A stretch of DNA of 42,463 nt, taken from the NCBI GenBank assembly GCA_031548435.1, contig JAVBRA010000021.1, positions 1-42,463 on the forward strand, read 5' to 3'. The DNA is from JAVBRA01 sp031548435 (GTDB lineage: Bacteria > Bacteroidota > Bacteroidia > Bacteroidales > Rikenellaceae). The notes under the pieces were generated by a model, which did no database searches, was not told the origin of the DNA, and was given only the letters and a program-made list of their open reading frames with translations. This document shows positions 33,613 through 42,414 of this stretch, one piece after another. The first letter of the stretch is position 1; each line of letters starts with the position of its first letter. The translations under genes and the position numbers were made by a program.

Positions 33613-34521
33613 ATGAAGAAGATCATATTGATATTTTCTGCCGTGGCCTTCCTGGCCTCGTGCAAGCAGAAAGAGCTCTGCTATCAGGAGCATCCCCACG
33701 GGCAGCAGGTGAATGTCGTGTTCAACTGGCCTGGCGGGGTGACGCCTCCGGCGCAGGGAATGCGGACAAACCTTTTTGCCCTCGGGCAATACCCCGGGTT
33801 GGGTGTAAAAGACTACCCGAGCACCGGCGGTAAGATCAGGATCCCTTACGACAGGAGCTATTTCTCCGTATGCTACGACTATTTCGGTTCTGAGGACGTG
33901 TTGTTCCGCAACGAGGACAACCAAGCCGGCCTCGAAGCCTACACTACGGCCGTGGTGCGTGCCACCTACTCGCGCTCGTTCCCGACCGAAAACACGGTTG
34001 CCGAGCCCAGCGACCTGTATACGGGCAAAGTGGCGTCGTTCTCCGTTCCCAGGGAAGGCACGCCCGACGACCTGATCTTTTATCCGGAGAATGTGGTGAA
34101 GACCTATACGTTCGAGATCACCGGAGTCCGCGGAGCACGGTTCATCACCGCCACCCGCGGGGCCATTTCGGGCATGTCGGCCTCGCATTTCATCTCCACC
34201 GGCTCGCTGGCCGCGACCTCGTCGACCATATTGTTCAATGCCTCCAAAGACGGGGATAACAACCGCATCACCGGGACATTCAAAACCTTCGGCCGTCTCA
34301 ATGAGACCAACACGTTTACCATCGAGATCCTCTATCCTTCCGTGCACGAAGGGATCATCCAACTGTCGTGGGACGTGACCGATCAGATGGCCCTGAGCGA
34401 CAACTTCCACCTGGATATCAATGCCGACGTCGATATTATTCCGGATGCCAACGGCGGCGGATCGGCTTTCGATATCCTTGTCACCGACTGGGAAGACGTC
34501 TATATCCCGCTTCCGATGTAA
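33613..34521 (+). CDS. DUF5119-family lipoprotein (pilus anchor type)
   Basis: The 302-residue lipoprotein has lipobox LASC (Cys17 from the ATG at 33613; ATG 33601 adds four residues) and opens KELCYQEHPHGQQVNVVFNW, the DUF5119 start. A second domain of transthyretin-like strands ends DWEDVYIPLPM. Family members occupy the position of Mfa2/FimB-type anchors in Bacteroidota pilus loci and would hold the pilus to the outer membrane. It lies 23 bases after the DUF3575 gene and 45 before the first fimbrillin gene. Confidence 0.8.
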   Translation: MKKIILIFSAVAFLASCKQKELCYQEHPHGQQVNVVFNWPGGVTPPAQGMRTNLFALGQYPGLGVKDYPSTGGKIRIPYDRSYFSVCYDYFGSEDVLFRNEDNQAGLEAYTTAVVRATYSRSFPTENTVAEPSDLYTGKVASFSVPREGTPDDLIFYPENVVKTYTFEITGVRGARFITATRGAISGMSASHFISTGSLAATSSTILFNASKDGDNNRITGTFKTFGRLNETNTFTIEILYPSVHEGIIQLSWDVTDQMALSDNFHLDINADVDIIPDANGGGSAFDILVTDWEDVYIPLPM

Positions 34522-34566
34522 TTCATATTCATTTACATAAACCTTAACACTTTAAAAACAAACAAC

Positions 34567-35619
34567 ATGAAAAAACTTTTAATCCTTTCGGCCGTTGCCT
34601 TTGCTGCAATGACAAGCTGCTCGAACGACGAGACGGTGGCCGTAAACAGTGATCAGGCGATCAAGTTCGACGCCTACACGTACAAGACCACCAAGGCCGG
34701 TGAAACCACCACGGCAACCATTGAAGATTTCGGTGTGTTCGCCTACTACGATGCCGACGCTGCAGGAATGGCAGCTACTTTGAATCCGGGCTACATGTAC
34801 AACTTCGAAGTGTCTACTGCTGACGCCGGTGTGACCTGGACTTACAGCCCGGAAAAATACTGGCCGTCGTCGGGCGAGCTCCACTTCTTTGCCTACAGCC
34901 CGTACAAGGCTGCCATCACTGCGGATCCGTTCAACTTCACGCCCGCCGCTAAAGGCACTGCCGGAGCTCCGGTACTGGTTTATACTGTAGGTGCTACGGC
35001 TGCCGCTCAGGAAGACCTGCTGGTTGCCAAGGCAACGGATCAGGTGAAGGTCGGTTCGCCCGCCGCTCCGGTTGACATGGTGTTCGACCACGCCCTGTCT
35101 CAGATCGTGTTCTCTGCCCGTAGCGGCAAGGAATCGCTGACATTCGACATTCAGGAAATCAAGATCGTGCGTGCTAAGAATAAGGGTACTATCGACCTGA
35201 GTGCCGCCACGATCGTCTGGAATGCCCTGGACGGTGCCGCCGACTACACAGCTGTTCTTTCGAATAACACCGACCTGGTTTACAGCACGGCCGCCTACAC
35301 TTCGTTGACAGCCGCCGATGCCGCTTTGATGATCATGCCGCAGACGCTGGCCGGTGCTGCTTTCGGCACTCCGGGCGACTATACCGATCCGGGAACGGGT
35401 AACTATCTGTATATCCAATACGGCGCAAAAGACGTTGATACCGGTGCGCAGATCATTGCCGACAACACGGTGAAAGCCATTCCGCTCAATATCACGCTGG
35501 ATCCCATGAAGAAATACAACTTCCAGCTCGAATTGACCGGCGAAGCGCTTGAACCCATCACGTTTACCGTCGATGTGAACCCGTGGGATGCCGTTATCGA
35601 CACTCCGCTCGGACTGTAA
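34567..35619 (+). CDS. Fimbrillin-family (Mfa-like) lipoprotein, probable major pilin
   Basis: The 350-residue lipoprotein has lipobox MTSC (Cys18) and an Mfa-like fold signature: KFDAYTYKTTKA, GVFAYYD, WTYSPEKYWPSSGELHFFAY, MVFDHALSQIVFSAR and MIMPQTLA. Pilins of this family are made as lipoproteins, cut after an Arg or Lys by a gingipain-like protease and joined by strand donation. Its place after the anchor, the long 5' spacer and its T-ending codons (GCT, GGT) compared with neighbours fit a highly expressed stalk subunit; the major-pilin role is inference. Confidence 0.85.
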   Translation: MKKLLILSAVAFAAMTSCSNDETVAVNSDQAIKFDAYTYKTTKAGETTTATIEDFGVFAYYDADAAGMAATLNPGYMYNFEVSTADAGVTWTYSPEKYWPSSGELHFFAYSPYKAAITADPFNFTPAAKGTAGAPVLVYTVGATAAAQEDLLVAKATDQVKVGSPAAPVDMVFDHALSQIVFSARSGKESLTFDIQEIKIVRAKNKGTIDLSAATIVWNALDGAADYTAVLSNNTDLVYSTAAYTSLTAADAALMIMPQTLAGAAFGTPGDYTDPGTGNYLYIQYGAKDVDTGAQIIADNTVKAIPLNITLDPMKKYNFQLELTGEALEPITFTVDVNPWDAVIDTPLGL

Positions 35620-35725
35620 TATTCCATCATACAGGCCGCAGGGGGTTGGTTCTCCCTGCGGTTGCAAGGAGCGCGAGGCTCCGCATGAACACGTAAAACG
35701 ACAATTAAAATAAAAACAAACGAAA

Positions 35726-36817
35726 ATGAAAGATCAACAAACAGTTAGAATGAGGCTTGCGGCGACGCTCCGGCGGGGATTGTTCCTCTGCACCGCTGGT
35801 TCGGCCCTGCTGCTGGCTTCATGCTCGGGCGACTCCACGGTAGACGAGAGGACGAATGGTTCCGACGTCATCGGCTTCGGGATCAAAGGAGCTGTGACCA
35901 AAGGATCGGCGACTGTCACTGCCGATGTCGATTCGGTCGGGGTGTTCGGGTTCTACACCGGCACCGATGCATGGGCTACGGCCGGCGCTACCGCCACGCC
36001 CGATTATTTCTGCGACAAGCTGGTTGAAAAAAATGGCGCTGTATGGACATACACTCCCGAAAAATATTGGCCGGTGAGTACCGACAAACTGTCGTTCTTC
36101 GCTTATGCGCCCCACAGTTCGACCACCAACGGGGTCGTTGTGCCCTCGGGAGCGGACGACGAAGGGGTTCCCACGCTTGCCTATACGGTCGATGCGGCGC
36201 CTTCCAAGCACATCGACCTGTTGTGGGCTGCTCCCCAGTACGACAAGTCGCGTCCGGTTGTCGCCACTCCCGTGCAGCTGACCATGGATCATGCCCTGAC
36301 GCGGATCTCGTTCTCGGCAGCCATGAAGGAACAGGGTGTCGCCGGTAAATACTACAAGGCCACCGTGACCGAGATCTCCATCAATAATGTCAAGACCAAA
36401 GGGACGCTCAACCTGGCCACCGGCGGCTGGACGTTGGACGAAGACCTGCAAACTTACGACCTGCTCCTGTCCGACGGAATGCTGGTCAACAAAGAGTTCG
36501 ACAACAACGTGCCGGGCGATATTTTCAACGACCTTGTTCCCGGAAAGAACTACACTTCGATCACTCCGGCCAACGGTTACCTGATGGTGCTTCCGCAGAC
36601 GCTCAGTGATGATATTTTTCTGAGCATCACCGTTGAAATCACGGGCAATATCACCACCACCGTCACTTCGAGCCTCCAGCTCAACACCACCACTGCGCAG
36701 TGGGAGCCGGGCCAGGCCATCAATTACCAGTTCCAGATCTCGGGCGAGTTCATCAACACCCAAACGATGATCACCTTGTGGGACATGCAAAGCGCTTCAG
36801 GAAACGTAACCCAGTAA
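35726..36817 (+). CDS. Fimbrillin-family (Mfa-like) lipoprotein
   Basis: The 363-residue lipoprotein has lipobox LASC (Cys33 after a long 32-residue leader) and the same landmarks as the preceding pilin: KGAVTKGSATV, GVFGFYTG, WTYTPEKYWPVSTDKLSFFA, LTMDHALTRISFSA and LMVLPQTL. The two genes look like divergent duplicates. The leader contains an internal ATG at codon 9 that would give a more normal length. A minor or accessory pilin role is likely. It is followed after 4 bases by the next pilin-like gene. Confidence 0.83.
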   Translation: MKDQQTVRMRLAATLRRGLFLCTAGSALLLASCSGDSTVDERTNGSDVIGFGIKGAVTKGSATVTADVDSVGVFGFYTGTDAWATAGATATPDYFCDKLVEKNGAVWTYTPEKYWPVSTDKLSFFAYAPHSSTTNGVVVPSGADDEGVPTLAYTVDAAPSKHIDLLWAAPQYDKSRPVVATPVQLTMDHALTRISFSAAMKEQGVAGKYYKATVTEISINNVKTKGTLNLATGGWTLDEDLQTYDLLLSDGMLVNKEFDNNVPGDIFNDLVPGKNYTSITPANGYLMVLPQTLSDDIFLSITVEITGNITTTVTSSLQLNTTTAQWEPGQAINYQFQISGEFINTQTMITLWDMQSASGNVTQ

Positions 36818-36821
36818 GAGT

Positions 36822-37736
36822 ATGAAAATAAAACCGATTTATCTGATAATGCCGCTGCTTTTCGCCTGTGCGTGCAGCGAAGGCGGGCCGAACGGCAACG
36901 ACGGCCGGGTTCCGGTCGAGTTGAGCGTGATGGATCTGGCGGTTGCTGTCGATGCCCAGACCAAAGCCCCGCTCAATGCGTGGAACAACACGCCCATCAG
37001 TATGGCCTACGGAAATAACGCCGACCTTACCACCTATGCCAAAGCATGGCACGGGACGGTCAACCGCAACGTCACTTCTTTCTCTCCGTTGCTGTTCTAC
37101 CCGAACGACAACAGTGTCATCTACCTGCGCGGGTTTTACCCCCGTTGCGCGGGAACGGAAACCAGCATCACGGGCAACCTGGTTTCTTACACAGGGCTCA
37201 CCGGCAGCGAAGACGTCATGATCAGCAATAAGGTGTCGGGCCAGCAGTCCAACACCATCAAGAACCAGGGCGAGCCGGGCATCGTGAAGTACAGCCACCT
37301 GCTGACCCAGCTTTCGTTCCGGTTCCGGAACGACGGCACTTTCCCCACATCGATGAAAGTGGCCGGGGTGCGTGTAAACGGCGTGCGCAGGGATGCCACG
37401 CTGAATCTGAACGACGGGTCGCTGACTTTCAGCGGTGTTGCGGGAAGCATCCTTACCACGAGTGATTTCGGCACTCCTTATGAGGTGACGACCGTCAGAT
37501 CGACCCCGAAGGGGATTGTAATGGTCGAACCGGGTGTGCCCGTTACGGTCGACATCCTGTTCAATAGCGGAGACGAGATCACGGTGTCGGATCTGACCAT
37601 TGCCTCGGGAGGGGCCGTCGGCAAAGCCTATGAGGTGGACCTTACCTTCAAGGGGACGAGCATTATGGCCTCGGATATCAAGGCGGTGTTGTGGCAGACC
37701 GTTACCGTGAACCAGATCCCCGGAACCGTTTGGTAG
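36822..37736 (+). CDS. Fimbrillin-like lipoprotein
   Basis: The 304-residue lipoprotein has a short leader with two candidate lipid cysteines (ACAC, Cys16 or Cys18). Fimbrillin-like features are AVDAQTKAPLNAWNN, VIYLRGFYP, KYSHLLTQLSFRFRNDG and GIVMVEPGVPVTVDI. Smaller and more divergent than the two genes before it. Four bases separate it from its upstream neighbour and 24 from the next. Probably a minor pilin or adaptor subunit. Confidence 0.75.
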   Translation: MKIKPIYLIMPLLFACACSEGGPNGNDGRVPVELSVMDLAVAVDAQTKAPLNAWNNTPISMAYGNNADLTTYAKAWHGTVNRNVTSFSPLLFYPNDNSVIYLRGFYPRCAGTETSITGNLVSYTGLTGSEDVMISNKVSGQQSNTIKNQGEPGIVKYSHLLTQLSFRFRNDGTFPTSMKVAGVRVNGVRRDATLNLNDGSLTFSGVAGSILTTSDFGTPYEVTTVRSTPKGIVMVEPGVPVTVDILFNSGDEITVSDLTIASGGAVGKAYEVDLTFKGTSIMASDIKAVLWQTVTVNQIPGTVW

Positions 37737-37760
37737 AATAATAAAAAAGCGAGATAAAGA

Positions 37761-38828
37761 ATGAACAGATTATGGATGATATGCTTGCTCGCCTTCGGAT
37801 TGGGGGCGTGCAACAAAGAGACTCCCATCCCGGGCGATGGCATGGAGCGGCTGACGCTCAGCCCTGCCGTTGTGCATGCGTCTCTGACTGCCGAAGCAGG
37901 AGCGCCTACCCGCGCCGCCGTGCTGAGCAACCACTTTTATGCGGGCGACACCCTCGGCTTTTGTATCGTGAACACCGGAACCTTTGATCCCTATTTTGCC
38001 GGTTACAATAATATCAAGGCCGTCGGCAGGCAGGTGGTTTCGCATACCCCGGCTTATTACGACACATGGTCGTACACTCCCGCGGGGACGGTCTCCAAGA
38101 CCGACTATGTCGGGGTGTTCCGCAACCGGGGCGATATCGATATCTACGGTTATCACCCCTACAACAAGACGGTGACCGACATCACGGCGATTCCATTCAC
38201 CGTCAGCACTATCGATTCGACCCACTGCGATTATATGTGGTCGGCCAATACGAATGTCGACCTGACGACTCCGGGGGCCGTGACGGAAGTTTCGCCGCTG
38301 TTCCGGCATGCCATGACCCTGCTTGAGTTCCGGCTCAGCACTTCATACGTCGGCCCGATGACTGTTTCTTCCATCGAACTGGAAGCGTCCGAGCCGGTCT
38401 TTTGTCTGAACGGGACGTATAGCGCCGTCGACGGTACGATTGCTCCCGATCCTCTGAGCCTGACCGACAAACTGACGATCGTTTACGGGAGTCACGGAAA
38501 ACCCAAGACCGTCGCCCTGACGGGGAGCACCCCCGCTTATACCTCGTGTTGCATCATGGTGCCCGAGATCAGCGTGGATGCTGCTGCGACAACGAAACTC
38601 AAGGTCACCTTCAAGTTCGACTCCGACAAGCCGCTGTACCACCAGGGAGGCTCCTATGAATTTAACCTCAAGGATGTGGTGACGACCACCGGAGACGGGC
38701 CCAAGTATGGTTTCATCAAGGAATGGAGCTATGTTTTCGGGGTCAAGATCGACAATTTCATCAAATATTCCGGTTATCCTGTTCCCGTTAGCTGGGGAGA
38801 CGAGGTGCAACCCGAGATAATATTCTAA
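37761..38828 (+). CDS. Fimbrillin-like lipoprotein
   Basis: The 355-residue lipoprotein has lipobox LGAC (Cys17). The body shows AGAPTRAAVLSNHFYAGDTL, YVGVFRNRGDIDIYGYHPY, LFRHAMTLLEFRLSTS and SCCIMVPEIS, matching the order of strands and turns in the Mfa-like fold. The LTAEAGAPTRA stretch contains the Arg after which pilins are usually processed. It is 4 bases from the next gene, so the two are probably translated together. Confidence 0.75.
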   Translation: MNRLWMICLLAFGLGACNKETPIPGDGMERLTLSPAVVHASLTAEAGAPTRAAVLSNHFYAGDTLGFCIVNTGTFDPYFAGYNNIKAVGRQVVSHTPAYYDTWSYTPAGTVSKTDYVGVFRNRGDIDIYGYHPYNKTVTDITAIPFTVSTIDSTHCDYMWSANTNVDLTTPGAVTEVSPLFRHAMTLLEFRLSTSYVGPMTVSSIELEASEPVFCLNGTYSAVDGTIAPDPLSLTDKLTIVYGSHGKPKTVALTGSTPAYTSCCIMVPEISVDAAATTKLKVTFKFDSDKPLYHQGGSYEFNLKDVVTTTGDGPKYGFIKEWSYVFGVKIDNFIKYSGYPVPVSWGDEVQPEIIF

Positions 38829-38832
38829 AGGT

Positions 38833-39921
38833 ATGAAGAGATTAGTTTTATTCGCGATTATTTTGACGGCGGTTGTTTCCGCCTGCTCGAAGGAGGTAGG
38901 CGCTCCGGCGGTTCTGCCTGCCGAAGAGATCGGATACCTGTTTCCGCAGGCCGGCGCTCCTGCCGAGAACACCACCTACACCATCATCAGCTACCGTTTG
39001 GGCTATGCCACCGACCCCGATGTGTCCGGCAGCCAGCGTCCGGAAGGATACTACGCTTATCAGGACGGAGCTGTCGGCAATGTCCTGGTTCCTGCCGACG
39101 TGGATGCCTCTTATGCGTTCGTTGCCCGCAACAATGCCAAAGGACAGGCTCTGACGGCAGGCAATTTCCAGACGGCGCTCATCTCGCCGGCCGTTAAGCT
39201 TGAGAGTACCCCCATCATCAACGGGACGAGCCTCTGGTCAAAGCGCGTGCGCTTCAAGAAAGACCAGCAGATCATGGCTTCGGACACGTTTTTCATGGCC
39301 GTGAGCGGCTATCAGTTGTTCCAGATTCCGGACAACCTGCCCATCCGCGATATCCGCTCGAAGGTGGTGTTCGATATTTACCAGGGGGCTTCGTCGGCGT
39401 TCACCATCAGCAACTGCAAACTGCTCAATGCCGGGAACGACGGCTGGTATCACCCTCTGCTCGGTGTGACCGATATCAGTTACGGTACGGTAGGCCAGCC
39501 CGATTTCTCTTACACCAGCGGCGATGAACAGACCTGTCCGATGGTTTCCACCGGAAACGCTCCTGCGGCGGATACCAAAATGTACTCTTCGGGCGATGTA
39601 TACGTTTTCGCAGCCGACTATTCGAGCGAACAGACCCTTTCGCTGGGGCTTCTGTTCGACCTGTCCATGGACAGCTATTCCGTGCCCGTGAACATCCCGA
39701 TTTCGATCAAGATGGAGATGAGCAAGCGTTATCTGTTCAAACTTACGGTCAAGTCCAAGATCATCCGGTTGAGCTATGTCGTGACGGATTGGTTCGATGA
39801 ATACACCGACGACCGCGACATCGGCGGGCCCGACGTGGAGATCCACCTCGGAACCTGGGATGCCGGCAACTGGATTGCAGGCGGCGGCGGCAGCGGCGAC
39901 ATCGGGGAGGTAAACCCTTAA
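38833..39921 (+). CDS. Fimbrillin-like lipoprotein, sub-terminal pilus subunit
   Basis: The 362-residue lipoprotein has lipobox VSAC (Cys18). Strand-rich sequence includes YAYQDGAVGNVLVPADVDAS, IRDIRSKVVFDIYQGASSAF and LSYVVTDWFDEYTDD, ending in a Gly-rich tail (AGGGGSGDIGEVNP). Most divergent of the pilin-like genes. A place just before the tip gene suggests a tip-adaptor role; that is inference from order only. Confidence 0.7.
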   Translation: MKRLVLFAIILTAVVSACSKEVGAPAVLPAEEIGYLFPQAGAPAENTTYTIISYRLGYATDPDVSGSQRPEGYYAYQDGAVGNVLVPADVDASYAFVARNNAKGQALTAGNFQTALISPAVKLESTPIINGTSLWSKRVRFKKDQQIMASDTFFMAVSGYQLFQIPDNLPIRDIRSKVVFDIYQGASSAFTISNCKLLNAGNDGWYHPLLGVTDISYGTVGQPDFSYTSGDEQTCPMVSTGNAPAADTKMYSSGDVYVFAADYSSEQTLSLGLLFDLSMDSYSVPVNIPISIKMEMSKRYLFKLTVKSKIIRLSYVVTDWFDEYTDDRDIGGPDVEIHLGTWDAGNWIAGGGGSGDIGEVNP

Positions 39922-39983
39922 CCCCGGCCGGGCTTTCCGAAAGACGATAACATAAACAAGATAAAAAATTAAAATAGCATAGA

Positions 39984-42371
39984 ATGAAAAAGTTCAAAAT
40001 GTATTCGTTAGCGATCGTTGCCCTCGGCCTGTTCTGGGCGACGTCGTGCACCAGGGACGAGAACCTGAATCCGGTTCCCGGCCCCAAGGGCAATGTCATC
40101 GAGGTGCCTTTCGGCTACCGCATTGCTTCGGAGCTTGCTCCCGACGGCACGGAGATTCCCATTGTCAAGAACGCTCCCGGCAACATGAACGAAAACCATA
40201 TTTTCAACGTGTGGGTATTTCAGTTCGACGGCACCGCCTCCAACAGCAAGCTGATCGGCGCGCCTTCGTATGTCGACATGACCGTGGCCGATCCGGTGTT
40301 GCCGCTCGTTGAGTCGGGCGGAGCGACCCACCGCCTGGTGTTTGTCGCCAACGTCAACAACTCGCTCTACAGCTGGAATATGCAGGCCGGATCGAGCACC
40401 TATGAGTTCCTGCTCGGACGCTACAACACCATCAGCAACGAGTCGAGTTCGTACGGCGGCGCAAGCGCGAACCTCACCATGAGCTCCACCATCCCCGCCG
40501 TGATCGACAACACGCTCGATCTGACCGGCGCCAACGCTCCCGAGTTCACCCGCAGCCTGGCCCGTGTCGAGCTGAACCTTTCGATCGATGCCGATAAGGC
40601 AGCCGGATTCGAGGTGCTTTCGGTGCAGCTGTGCAACATTCCCGCCCGCCTGGATTGGGCCGACTTCTTCGTGACCCACGGGACGATCTATCCGACCGAG
40701 TCGAACCTGATCGACTATGCGGCCGAAACGCTCGGTATGCCCGTCGACGACGGCGTTGCCAAGAAATTCGTTTGGTACGTTCCGCGCAACCAGCAGGGGA
40801 CGGTGGTCAACGCCATCGTGTCGCAGAAAAACGCTTTTGCGCCCGCTTCGGCCACTTACTTCAAGATTTTGGCCAAGGACGGCTCCGGCACGGGGGTGAT
40901 CTACCGCGTTTACCCCGGCGCCAACATGACCGACGACTTCAACATTGTGCCCAACTATAAGTACACCATCGACCTGAACATCGTGGGTCTGGGCAACGCC
41001 GAACAGGATTCGCGCATCGAAAGTTTCGGTACGGTGAATCTGGCCGACGCCAATTCGTTCATCATCAACGCGCCCCCGAGCGGGGTGGCTGCCCGCCAGT
41101 TCAACGTGCCCATCACGCGCGTGAACGACTATTGGGGCAGCGGCCTGAACGGCTACGGCAACCTCGGGGGGAGCCCCATTCAGGCGGCGACCAAGTGGGT
41201 CGTGAAACTGCTGTGGCAGGATCGCAACAACCTGGTAGGCACGACCGAAGGCGAAAGCAAGATTACGCTCAAGGTGGATCATGGCGTTGGCGTTACTCCG
41301 TTCTCGATCCTTGTTCCTGCGGGCACTCCTAGTGGCAACTTCGTGGTTGCGCTTTATGAGGCTGAAGCCGACGGCACGACTCCGAAAGGCAACATCCTCT
41401 GGAGCTGGCACTTCTGGGTGACGGACTACAACCCCAACCAGAAAGTGACGGTCAACGGGGCCAAATGGACTTATCCCGTTCCGGGCGGCAAGGTGGTGCG
41501 TTACGGCGGTTCGATGTGGGGCTATGCCAATTATGCCACCAACGATTACACTTACAATTCGGCGATCACCACGACCGCACCTTATGCCCAGAGCGTGATG
41601 ATGGACCGCAACCTCGGCGCCATCGACGCGGGTTATCCGGCGGGCGGCAGCGGACGCGGCGCCATTTACTACCAATACGGCCGCAAAGACCCGTTCCCCG
41701 GCCCGATCGACCTGTACGACATCGGCGGCAACGCCCTCAATTCGACGGTGTGGAACAAAACCAACGCCAACGCGGTCGAGGCTCCGAACAACTCTCCGGC
41801 TCCCGGTTACAACGTGCCTTTGGCCGTGCAGAACCCCATGACCTTCTACATGAAAGCTGCGGGCGGCGACTGGTCGTACATGAACGAAATCGATTTCCTC
41901 TGGGCCGATGCCAAGCAGGTGCTCGGCAGTTCGGGAGCATGGCCCGCCGATTTGGCGGCCAAACAGGGCCGATATGGCAAGAGCATTTACGACCCGTGCC
42001 CCTCGGGATGGAAGTTGCCTTTGAACGGCGCATACAACGATTTCCGCCCCAATTTGACGGTGTTGAACGCCACGCGCGGCCTCGACTGGACGAATGGTAT
42101 CGGACTGAACGGTAACGGCTTAAGATACTGGCCTTACATACAGGTTGGTACAGGGTACCCCGTAAACGACCTCGTCTTCTTCCCGGCTTCGGGCTACCGC
42201 GTCGCTTCTTCCGGGGGCACGAACCTCGTAGGCAGCAACGGGTACAACTGGTCTGCCTCGCCCAACAGCACGGCGAACGCGTACTGCCTGAGCTTCGGCA
42301 GCGCAGGTGTCGGCCCGAGCAACGGCAGCCATCGTGCATGCGGCTTCCCGGTGCGTTGTCTCCAAGAATAA
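39984..42371 (+). CDS. Pilus tip-like lipoprotein with DGR-variable lectin C-terminus
   Basis: The 795-residue lipoprotein (lipobox ATSC, Cys22) has an N-terminal fimbrillin-like half with FNVWVFQFDG and RSLARVELNLSI, a middle domain, and a C-terminal FISUMP/C-type-lectin-like module. The module starts at VMMDRNLGAID (about 537), continues through YYQYGRKDPFPGP and DPCPSGWKLP (about 669), and ends GYNWSASPNST, then GFPVRCLQE. Such modules bind ligands and tolerate changes on surface loops, and are the standard DGR target scaffold. The variable repeat covers about the last 60 residues. Size and last place in the locus fit a tip adhesin; that role is inference. Confidence 0.85.
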   Translation: MKKFKMYSLAIVALGLFWATSCTRDENLNPVPGPKGNVIEVPFGYRIASELAPDGTEIPIVKNAPGNMNENHIFNVWVFQFDGTASNSKLIGAPSYVDMTVADPVLPLVESGGATHRLVFVANVNNSLYSWNMQAGSSTYEFLLGRYNTISNESSSYGGASANLTMSSTIPAVIDNTLDLTGANAPEFTRSLARVELNLSIDADKAAGFEVLSVQLCNIPARLDWADFFVTHGTIYPTESNLIDYAAETLGMPVDDGVAKKFVWYVPRNQQGTVVNAIVSQKNAFAPASATYFKILAKDGSGTGVIYRVYPGANMTDDFNIVPNYKYTIDLNIVGLGNAEQDSRIESFGTVNLADANSFIINAPPSGVAARQFNVPITRVNDYWGSGLNGYGNLGGSPIQAATKWVVKLLWQDRNNLVGTTEGESKITLKVDHGVGVTPFSILVPAGTPSGNFVVALYEAEADGTTPKGNILWSWHFWVTDYNPNQKVTVNGAKWTYPVPGGKVVRYGGSMWGYANYATNDYTYNSAITTTAPYAQSVMMDRNLGAIDAGYPAGGSGRGAIYYQYGRKDPFPGPIDLYDIGGNALNSTVWNKTNANAVEAPNNSPAPGYNVPLAVQNPMTFYMKAAGGDWSYMNEIDFLWADAKQVLGSSGAWPADLAAKQGRYGKSIYDPCPSGWKLPLNGAYNDFRPNLTVLNATRGLDWTNGIGLNGNGLRYWPYIQVGTGYPVNDLVFFPASGYRVASSGGTNLVGSNGYNWSASPNSTANAYCLSFGSAGVGPSNGSHRACGFPVRCLQE
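42187..42366 (+). repeat. DGR variable repeat (VR) of the tip gene
   Basis: The segment matches cassettes C1, C3 and C4 in codon frame and ends with the same 17-base core (42350-42366) as all of them, the likely initiation-of-mutagenic-homing site. Codons that are AAC in C3 read TGC, AGC, GGC, GGC, AGC, CAT and TGC here. Mismatches to C3 in the last 84 bases are 13 at adenine and 3 elsewhere. The part before 42282 is more like C1 (AGCAACGGGTACAACTGGTC) than C3, so the repeat looks mosaic. Confidence 0.8.
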
Positions 42372-42386
42372 TACAGCTCGCACCGC

Positions 42387-42414
42387 GCGAAGTGGGGGCG
42401 GAGCCCCTCTTCGC
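42387..42414 (+). repeat. Hairpin downstream of the tip-gene VR
   Basis: GCGAAGTGGGG and CCCCTCTTCGC form an 11-base stem with one T-T mismatch and a 6-base loop. The hairpin starts 21 bases past the 17-base core and 16 after the stop codon. It may be the DGR hairpin that aids homing, or simply a transcription terminator without a strong T-run. Confidence 0.55.
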
